A DNA stretch of 64,000 nucleotides from Nocardia sp. NBC_00508. GTDB taxonomy: Bacteria; Actinomycetota; Actinomycetes; Mycobacteriales; Mycobacteriaceae. Positions 60,801-64,000 of the stretch are shown here, one piece after another (the stretch's first letter is position 1; every line of letters starts with the position of its first letter). The stretch covers positions 6,634,001 to 6,698,000 of the forward strand of contig NZ_CP107852.1 in the NCBI RefSeq assembly GCF_036346875.1, read 5' to 3'. The notes beneath the pieces were generated by a model. The model searched no databases. It was not told the origin of the DNA and was given only the letters and a program-made list of their open reading frames with translations. The translations under genes and the position numbers were made by a program.

Positions 60801-61530
60801 CGCCGCCGTGCCCGCCGCCGCGGACCGACGCCCGCACGAAGACCTGCTCCGGCGTTGCCCGCCAGGCGTGCACGTCGCCGAAGTAGATCGGGATGAACGC
60901 GCTGTCGTCGTCGGCACCCAACCGTTGCGGATCGACGAACGGCACGATCGTCGAGGCGTCCAGGAACGTGGGATGCAGCAGGAAGCCGGGCAGATGCGCG
61001 GTCGCTTCGGGACCGAGCCCCATCGTCGCCGTGACGAGCTCGCCGCTGCGCGTGAAATGCCCGGTGGCGCGCATGAAGTCGCGATGGTCGATGCCACGGC
61101 TACCGCTCTGCGCGTACATCTCGGCCATGCCGCGCGCCTGCGCCGACCCGGCCGCGGCCTCCGGCGCTGGCGGCTCGGCCAGCGAATTCGACCGCACCAC
61201 AACACATTCCGCGACCACATCGACCGGACCATACGGAGTGCCCGCGGGGTCGAGTCGCTGCACATCGATGGCGATCCGCCCGGTCGGGCGATCCACCCGG
61301 AACGCGATGCGCACCGCGCCGTCGTCGGCGAGGGCGACCGGGCGCTGGAACAGCGCCTCCCGGATGGTCAGGTCGGCGGGCTGATATCCGGCCGCCATCG
61401 CCGCGCGCAGGATCATGTCGAGATACACCACGCCGGGCAGGATCCGCACGCCGTGCACCCGGTGATCGCGCACCACCGGGTCGTCGGCGTGCAGGGTGGT
61501 GGCGAAGCTGTCCAGGTCGATACTGCTCAT
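48847..61530 (-). CDS. trans-AT polyketide synthase: DH-ACP-KR-KS-MT-ACP-KS-ACP-KS-ACP-thioester reductase
   Basis: Encodes 4227 residues. In order: DH (1-290; HxxxGxxxxP in HRVHGVRILP, Asp in HPTFLDAS); ACP (Ser near 363); KR (530-975; GGFGGLARH near 743, Ser and YAAAN catalytic residues). Next come KS (1005-1428; Cys near 1170 in DTACSAS), C-methyltransferase (1590-1950; EIGAGTGGSTH near 1768) and ACP (2062). A third block is KS (2146-2567; DTACSSA near 2315) and ACP (2856). The last is KS (3029-3450; Cys near 3193), ACP (3757) and a terminal thioester reductase (3840-4227; FITGVTGVLGG, catalytic YQQTK near 4006). No AT is present; only AT-flanking linkers remain. Each KS keeps Cys-His-His. 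The protein accepts a chain from the upstream KS, then runs one methylating and two non-reducing extensions. Release is reductive, as aldehyde. ATG 61530 overlaps the upstream stop. Confidence 0.95.
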   Translation of the reverse strand: MSSIDLDSFATTLHADDPVVRDHRVHGVRILPGVVYLDMILRAAMAAGYQPADLTIREALFQRPVALADDGAVRIAFRVDRPTGRIAIDVQRLDPAGTPYGPVDVVAECVVVRSNSLAEPPAPEAAAGSAQARGMAEMYAQSGSRGIDHRDFMRATGHFTRSGELVTATMGLGPEATAHLPGFLLHPTFLDASTIVPFVDPQRLGADDDSAFIPIYFGDVHAWRATPEQVFVRASVRGGGHGGDLLEADVALYAPDGSPVVRYRLTSKRVRGSADIHRLLTSTEAQPVSHGLAPAGPTATQYDPAATGPAPKYGPSATSPAASADDPRALITADLAALVAAELGAETSGIATDVGFYELGLDSGRLLRLTAELEGRVGEPLYPTLLFEYQTIDALAGHLADTFGGNYRPADAVTAVPATTVPHFGPSTGAAESATKPTELGWASQAAAPTTESAELGSASRAAAPTTGSTELGSAPQAYTPAGSAEFHPTSRAATPTAAPSAPATTVGLAAAPGPTGHPAPGDDLVIFGFDWEPDTGAHPRREPAGLLVFDTTEHPYRHTGAASVVRVRTGTEFFSGTGDFVVDPDDPQHMGLLVEQLTARGLRFDAALYLWSESIGDDDPQGLIERVYLPLRDLVRATARVSDPPVRLVLAAARATPAGELSCALLGGFARTVRLEQPQPILRAVQYEPGAVLDDIVAAELGVEERHPATEIRYRGGRREIRLPRLRTDAAHASGDAVLRTGSVAVVTGGFGGLARHLARRLATEYAARLVLVSRRPLDAAGARLLAELTELGAEAVHVRADVSIAEDAERVAAIAHATFGPVDVLYHGAGQLRDGLVSGTGRDEAESVLAPKVRGVRNLTRAVPEARLTVLFSSVSAVLGNPGQADYAAANRYLDVFAEQCDQAGTRTVSVNWPLWAEGGMHPPAEQIAALRRAGIGLLPTATGLDLLLSCAALDRAQLAAVWGDPEVVRARLRPAVPQETAVAEQVSASKRPAQVRPVGVDEPIAIVGVSGRYPDADDLDEFWRNLRDGHDAVGSVPAERWWLTAVEGTPGAPQMAGGFLHDVGGFDPQFFRIPPVQAPLLDPQERLFLQQAYAALEHAGYQHTDPAVRDRRVGVFVGATWSDYRLLGVAATRDADPVAVASIPSSIANRTSYTLGLRGPSLTVDTACSASLTALHLARRSILDGECDAAIVGGVNLLLHEDKFRLLSSLGMMSDSGRCRPFAASADGYVPGEGVGALYLKPLSAARADGDTIHGLILGSAVNHGGQTSGYSVPHPGAQAEVITEALRAAGIDPAAIDYLEAHGTGTPLGDPIEIAGLAAAFGRSDNTGRSRALGSTKSNIGHLEAAAGVAGLTRVLLQMRHGQIAPTLHAAQVNPAIAFNSVPFHLPRGLEDWPRRTIDGVTVPRHAGISAFGAGGANAHVVLAEFIDDRVPSTAQAAPEIFVLSARTPAQLRRYAEIMTRHFRTLDPADFTDAVRTVQVGRPALAHRLAVVASSPVAVADALDQFLTDQLGPVVTGSVDAQTRPLFGPAASDQDLARQWVAGADIDWRERGGPQRRIPLPGYPFDRTDYWIIAPARSGFDAAVTRFEAATRPAGVIEPGKPELGRYAALLLFATLTGMGLTPGEWTAESLDAALGVRPEFARLRTSCLEILLRHGLVRSQDGRIEVPGPPPGTSGMRADLLARFPETEAYVTLLDACLAAYPRVLRGELSATEVLFPGGDLELVGAIYRGNAAYDFTNGLLAELVSAVAKQRGGARPLRIVEIGAGTGGSTHAVLAALADRGIAFEYHYTDVSHSLVAHGRRTFGTHPSLSFAVLDIETDPVAQGFPAGDADVVVCANVLHATRSIDSVLRNVRRLLTPGGVLAFTEATTDLEVLALTFGLLDGWHAYRDPAARIAHSPLLSEQQWRAALSAAGFSGIRAWGPGLSGDPEPSFRLLAAVSAAAPADGRPEPDIAPEPARAAAIGASTQATHTPARGAQRIGRESPVAVRASTPFADDPAVGAERLIPESEQTVAATATASSAVSALEAELIDLVADGLGVARTEVRAELPLSEYGVDSILAVKIIDRVNARYGLALRPTVVFDHPSMRLLSRRMAEDGAKATSTPTTQPTDSALSRTSSASRPSASSAQTVGAPSERSASMDIAIIGMSGKFPGAANLAEFWRNLAAGHDSVTEVPASRWPVADYFRPGPATPGKTYSKWGGFLDGVEQFDPAFFDLVPAEADYMDPQQRLFLEHSWLALEDAAIDPKSLRRKRCGVFAGSPGSDYATLLRNRGTVGSHHMFTGNSPAILPARVAYQLDLTGPCLGLDTACSSALVALHQACRSLASGESELALAGGVAVFVTPEYHLLASSMGMLSPRGRCASFDADADGFVIAEGAGVVVLKPLVAAERDGDPIHGVIRGIGVNHDGRTNGITAPSMRSQTELELAVYRDGGIDPATIGYVETHGTGTRLGDPIEIEALTAAFRHYTDEVGAIPVGSVKSNIGHASHAAGMASLFKVLLAMRAGQVPPSLHVAGVNPLLGLDESPFFVNTALREWSGPRRAAISSFGFSGTNAHMVVDAAPIADATRPHVPGGPQLIVLSARSATSLTRMARTLRRHLAANPDLVPADIARTLAHGRSGFEHRLAIVADSVDAIAARLAAFAEGDRPAGIFTGVTDSSADRSGAAVLDDPVAAARQWVEGAHVEYAGWVDPAARRIHLPGYEFDRERCWVPDESTAPSPTQATGLPQGSSEAQAAAPPRTVAASQGVAVFGTADAPTVPTASRDAAVHENVPNRATLAALVVASPDGVITPPDAESASLMPATPPTAPASTTPLWRIAETYLKGLLAEYCRLAPERIRTRIPLQDYGIDSVLISKMNDRLETDFGPLPSTLFFEYQTVRDLAGYLADEHAPRLTALTFDSAAAPAFNGAPAPTHVMAGAAHVDAAHGTPNTGHAVPADPAAAALHSAPAPAQMMAAEPAGGGAARSAPHLTRVVTNGPADTDVSHGEPSPARTVAAERVGLDPTPASATASAQRPAADDSDDIAVIGMAGRFPMAGDIEEFWANLVAGRDCIVEVPQQRWDHREYLSDDPDEPGTTYARWGGFLDDVDKFDARFFGITPKDAEEMDPQQRLFLETSWAALEDAGYTPDRVRASAASRGLLDAGVFAGVGYAEYQAFVGVPISGYFAVANRVSYHLGFSGPSLAVDTACSASLTALHLACESLRRGESAYALAGGVNVSIHPGKYLLLGYGRWASTDGRCRSFGAGGDGYVPGEGVVTLVLKPLRHARADGDRVYGVIRGSAINHGGRTNGFTVPNPAAQADLIGRALITARIDASDIGYVEAHGTGTALGDPIEIAALSKAYRRSTAERGYCGIGSAKSSVGHLEAAAGAAGVVKALLQLRHDTMAPNLHSDPPNPGIDFAATPFRIIDKPTAWHRSDDGQPRITAVSSFGAGGSNAHVILADAEPIAATPEDGQPRIVVLSARDADRLTELATRVARRLREQPLSLPDVAWTLAVGRTAFPHRLAVVAASTAELTQLLYSATASDTPAPAEGLLIFRGVAGTHRELDELPGESDADRAEVHALLRSGNLPRVAELWASGWTVDWEQGYERAFGRIVSLPGYPFARRRYWIVPEDYRRRSQPAVPQLLAKTVVGHDADHSDAGKRNGHATNGAAPHDVLHADRTAEEPVEPATATTPSTITEPIGLTPSTEVTESAGTSVPPPVAAEPPGDGFDTGLRDQLSEEIRDIFADLTKTDPEELDVDAEFADFGFDSVATVRMLNRLMKHYDVKIPAESTELYPTIASLSEYLVSERIITAGAQADGPRATETVATAGTQQHIPPVTMDAPIPVRSVFITGVTGVLGGKLLHDLLANTDVRVTCLVRGKAVDVAERRIKHFLSTYDPDGTLDEAFADRVTAVLGDVSSERLGLDEVMWRRLADDVDLTIHAAGRTTLVTFYDALAPINVEGTRRAVEFALHSRGKYLVYVSSFSALGDRLNFNNPPFTERDLELGQGYDHLPYQQTKYESEKLIRAAGERGLLWDIVRPGNIMGDSRTGRYPFSEVSVKGAYYDILKTMIESGETMLTPVHWDISPVDYVSAAIVHIALRRATYRETYHLTNPDIRRYYDVVGYVQRAGYQVSLVPLEEFHRRATDRQIYRLGTDEVYDSQTLEMFKYGIELFGTIHYEESSYADCAYTRRVLGAAGIDCPPTEDLVRVYLAHCAEIGYIPAPRTAESTVEALR

Positions 61531-64000
61531 CGCAGCGGCTCCACGCGTAGGAACGACGGCGCGGGCACGCTCGGCGTCATCGGGACCACGAAGCGTGGTG
61601 CGAGCTCCGTCGGTGTGCTCGGAACCGTTTTCGGCAGCATGAAGCTCCTCTTGCGGAAGACAGGGGGATCCAGGGGACGACGTGTCGGCCGGTGCCCGTC
61701 GGGTGCCTGCTCGACGATGAGGTGGGCGTTGGTGCCGCCGAACCCGAACGAGCTGACGCCCGCCGCGCGGGGCCTGCCGTCGGCGGGCCGCCACGGGCGC
61801 AGTGCCCGGTTGACCTGCAGCGGCGAACCGGCGAACTGGAAGCGCGGATTGAGGTTGTCGCAGTGCAGTGACGGCGGCAGCGCCGCATGGTGCACGGCCA
61901 GGATCGTCTTGACGGCCCCGGCGATGCCCGCCGCGGACAGCAGATGGCCGATGTTGGTTTTGACGCTGCCGACCGCGCACGGCTCCTGGCCGCGCGACCG
62001 GTCACCCAGCACCGTCGCCAGCCCCTTCAATTCGATGGGGTCGCCGATCATGGTGCCGGTGCCGTGCGCCTCGAGGTAGGACAGCGCGTCCGGCGACATC
62101 CCCGCCGCCTCCAGCGCGGCGGTGACCACCTCGATCTGCGCCCGCATGTTGGGTGTGGTGATGCCCATGGTGTGTCCGTCGTTGCCGATGGCCGACCCGC
62201 GCAGCACCGCATAGATTCGATCGCCGTCGGCGAGCGCGTCGTCGAACCGCTTGAGCAGCAGCAGCGCCGCACCCTCACCCGGCACGAAACCGTCGGCGTC
62301 CTCGGAGAACGTCGCGCACCGGCCGTTCGGCGAGAGCACGCCCGCCGCCGACAGCGTCACGAACGGCATCTCGTCGAGCAGCACCTCCACGCCGCCCGCC
62401 AGCGCGGCGTCCACCTCGCCCGCGCGCAGCGCCTGGCAGGCCAGATGCACCGACAGCAGCGACGACGAGCACGCGCTGTCGAGCACGACATTGCCCGCGT
62501 GCCAGTCGAAGTAGTCGGAGATCCGGGCGGCGATGAAGTTCTGGCCGATGCCGATGATGGTGTGCCGGTCGGCGACCGGAATCCGGTTGAAGTAGTTGGC
62601 CGCGCGGCTGCCCGCGTAGACGCCGACCCGTTTGCCCGCCAGCTCCTCGCGGCGGTATCCGGCGTCGGCGGTGGCCAGCACCGACGTCTCGAGCAGTAGC
62701 CGCTGCAACGGGTCCATCTGCCAGGCGAGTTCGTCGCTGACCCCGAAATAGTCCGGGTCGAACAGATCGATACCGTCGACGAACCCGCCCCACTTGCTGT
62801 TGGCGAGGCCCGGCCCGCCGGTCGGCCGATAGAACCGGGCGGGATCCCAGCGTGCCGGATCCACCTCGCGGATCCCGGATCGGCCCGCGGCGAGCATGCG
62901 CCAGAACGAGTCCGGATCGTCGCCGCCGGGCAGGCGACAGCCGATCCCGACTACGGCGACGGGTTCGGCTGCCCGGCCCCGCCGGGCGTCGGCGGACCAG
63001 GTGGTTGCCGCCGCGCGCGGCGGGACGGGATCGTCCCTTCGCGTGGTCGCGGCGTTCGGCCGGTGCGGCGAATCCGGTTGCGGTGCAGCGGCGAAGCGTT
63101 CCGGGAACTGCTCGATCAACAGACCGGCCAGCGCGTCCAGAGTGGGGAATTCCAGCACCAGCGCCGGGTCGAACGGCTGACCCACGACCTGCTCGATCCG
63201 GCGCACAGCCGAGGCGATGAGCACCGAGTCCGCGCCGTACTCCTCGAACCGCTTGTCACCCTCGAACCGCGCCGGTGCCAGCTTCAACTCGTCGGAGAAG
63301 ATCCGCAGCAGTTCCTCATACGCCTGCCCGGAGCCGTTCGGGGCGGGGTGGGCAGCAGGTGTCGGCGCCGCGGGCCGGACCGCTACGGCCGACTGGCTCG
63401 CCCGTGTCGAAAGATGCAGCGCCGCACCGTGATACGGCAGCACGACCGGAGTCCCCGGCAGTCCCAGCACGGCGTCGAGCAGGTCGAATCCCTCCGCGGC
63501 GGTCAGCGCCGGCAGGCCGGTGGCCCGGTAGGCCGCGCTCGTCACCTCACCGAACCCGGTGTCGCGGAACGACGGCCAGTTGATCGACCGGAACCAGGTC
63601 CGTCCCGCGGCGTGCTGGGCCTCGGCGAACCGATCCAGGTGCGCGTTCGCCATCGCGTAGTCCGACAGGCCGACCGCGAGACCGGGCAGCACCGCCGACA
63701 CCGACGAGAACAACACGAAGAAATCCGGACGGTCGGCGGCGAGCACGTCCGCAAGGACCGCCGTGCCCGCCAGTTTGGGCGCGAGCACCGTCGCGACGGC
63801 GGGGCCGGTTTTCCGGACGAACGCCGGACTCTCGGTCGATACGCTTCCCGCGCAGTGCAGTACGCCGCCGATCGGACCGAGTTCGCGCCGCACCTGGCCG
63901 AAGAATCCGGTCAGGGCCGCCTCGTCGGCGAGACTGCCGAAGTAGGTCCGCATCGCGACGCCGCGATCACGCAGCGTGACCAGCCGCCGCACCTTGTCCG
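61527..64000 (-). CDS. trans-AT polyketide synthase, C-terminal part: KR-ACP-KS, continues beyond window
   Basis: About 824 codons of an assembly-line protein entering from the right edge. It begins inside a KR (LGPIGGVLHCAGSVS; catalytic SSVSAVLPG and SDYAMANAHLD). An ACP with Ser in EYGADSVLIASAV follows, then a KS with Cys in LDSACSSSLLSVH, EAHGTGTMIGD and KTNIGHLLSAAG, ending in a Pro-rich tail. Its module is incomplete: the KS has no processing domains behind it, and these open the next protein (DH-ACP-KR). The module is thus split across two polypeptides, joined by a 4-nt gene overlap. No AT is seen. It is orthologous in layout to the NOCAP synthase subunit preceding the terminal one, as far as visible. 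Confidence 0.93.
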   Translation of the reverse strand, partial: DKVRRLVTLRDRGVAMRTYFGSLADEAALTGFFGQVRRELGPIGGVLHCAGSVSTESPAFVRKTGPAVATVLAPKLAGTAVLADVLAADRPDFFVLFSSVSAVLPGLAVGLSDYAMANAHLDRFAEAQHAAGRTWFRSINWPSFRDTGFGEVTSAAYRATGLPALTAAEGFDLLDAVLGLPGTPVVLPYHGAALHLSTRASQSAVAVRPAAPTPAAHPAPNGSGQAYEELLRIFSDELKLAPARFEGDKRFEEYGADSVLIASAVRRIEQVVGQPFDPALVLEFPTLDALAGLLIEQFPERFAAAPQPDSPHRPNAATTRRDDPVPPRAAATTWSADARRGRAAEPVAVVGIGCRLPGGDDPDSFWRMLAAGRSGIREVDPARWDPARFYRPTGGPGLANSKWGGFVDGIDLFDPDYFGVSDELAWQMDPLQRLLLETSVLATADAGYRREELAGKRVGVYAGSRAANYFNRIPVADRHTIIGIGQNFIAARISDYFDWHAGNVVLDSACSSSLLSVHLACQALRAGEVDAALAGGVEVLLDEMPFVTLSAAGVLSPNGRCATFSEDADGFVPGEGAALLLLKRFDDALADGDRIYAVLRGSAIGNDGHTMGITTPNMRAQIEVVTAALEAAGMSPDALSYLEAHGTGTMIGDPIELKGLATVLGDRSRGQEPCAVGSVKTNIGHLLSAAGIAGAVKTILAVHHAALPPSLHCDNLNPRFQFAGSPLQVNRALRPWRPADGRPRAAGVSSFGFGGTNAHLIVEQAPDGHRPTRRPLDPPVFRKRSFMLPKTVPSTPTELAPRFVVPMTPSVPAPSFLRVEPLR

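Noticed and set aside
61531..61980. N-terminal extension of the large PKS protein
   Set aside because: It is Arg-rich shadow of the upstream KS; the DH domain begins at ATG 61530 in the ATGA overlap.

Overview
The window is high-GC actinobacterial DNA and most likely comes from a Nocardia. The evidence is mycothiol synthesis (mshC), an MMPL transporter, an MTB12-like antigen, and gene order on the left half that matches the Mycobacterium tuberculosis block Rv2130c-Rv2141c. From memory of that locus, the shared genes are mshC, the SCO1664-family and DUF3090 genes, the phosphatase, uppP, an LppL-like lipoprotein, DUF5703, pyrD, the Raf-kinase-inhibitor-like protein and the M20 peptidase.

Layout, left. 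1-1366 is the end of an acyl-CoA ligase. 1389-7594 is a leftward backbone: MBL hydrolase, mshC, unknown, SCO1664, DUF3090, phosphatase, uppP. 7849-12345 is a rightward set: aldo/keto reductase, then a heme- or iron-type ABC importer (binding protein, permease, ATPase). Its gene junctions are filled by mini-ORFs joined by 4-nt overlaps, including four tandem 77-bp units. 12364-14693 holds a WYL regulator with a palindromic operator and a divergent DinB-RidA fusion. 14736-17799 holds MMPL, an MTB12-like lipoprotein and an unknown protein. 17897-20290 is lppL-like, DUF5703 and pyrD.

Middle. 20305-29688 is an accessory segment between two backbone genes. It contains a PfkB-fold protein lacking the catalytic GAGD motif, coupled to a GTP-cyclohydrolase-II-like protein, then a second acyl-CoA ligase. 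It also has a small-protein gene, a SnoaL-like protein, and a deletion scar with remnants of a TetR regulator, an epimerase and a DUF1772 protein. An LCM-type methyltransferase with a TetR-type operator pair follows. 29689-31606 is backbone again.

Right. From about 31712 to beyond the right edge lies the terminal half of a trans-acyltransferase polyketide/glycolipid cluster. Its layout fits the nocardiosis-associated polyketide (NOCAP) synthase described from clinical Nocardia. Two leftward assembly-line proteins lie at 48847-64000. The order is KR-ACP-KS, then DH-ACP-KR-KS-MT-ACP-KS-ACP-KS-ACP-TR, with no AT in any module. The trans-AT is fused to a type II thioesterase (47006-48850). Sugar and tailoring genes follow: cupin, GDP-mannose 4,6-dehydratase, C-methyltransferase, SDRs, MycE-like O-methyltransferase, GT1 glycosyltransferase, polyprenol-phosphate-mannose synthase, GT87 transferase, FAD monooxygenase and P450. 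A stand-alone AT-less KS-ACP protein (32339-34867) and a GtrA-family membrane protein sit at the left edge.

The expected product is a C-methylated resorcylaldehyde-type polyketide released by reduction, then oxidised and decorated with O-methylated deoxysugar. It may also be mannosylated on the outer face of the membrane. No tRNA, rRNA, CRISPR array or intact insertion sequence was seen.
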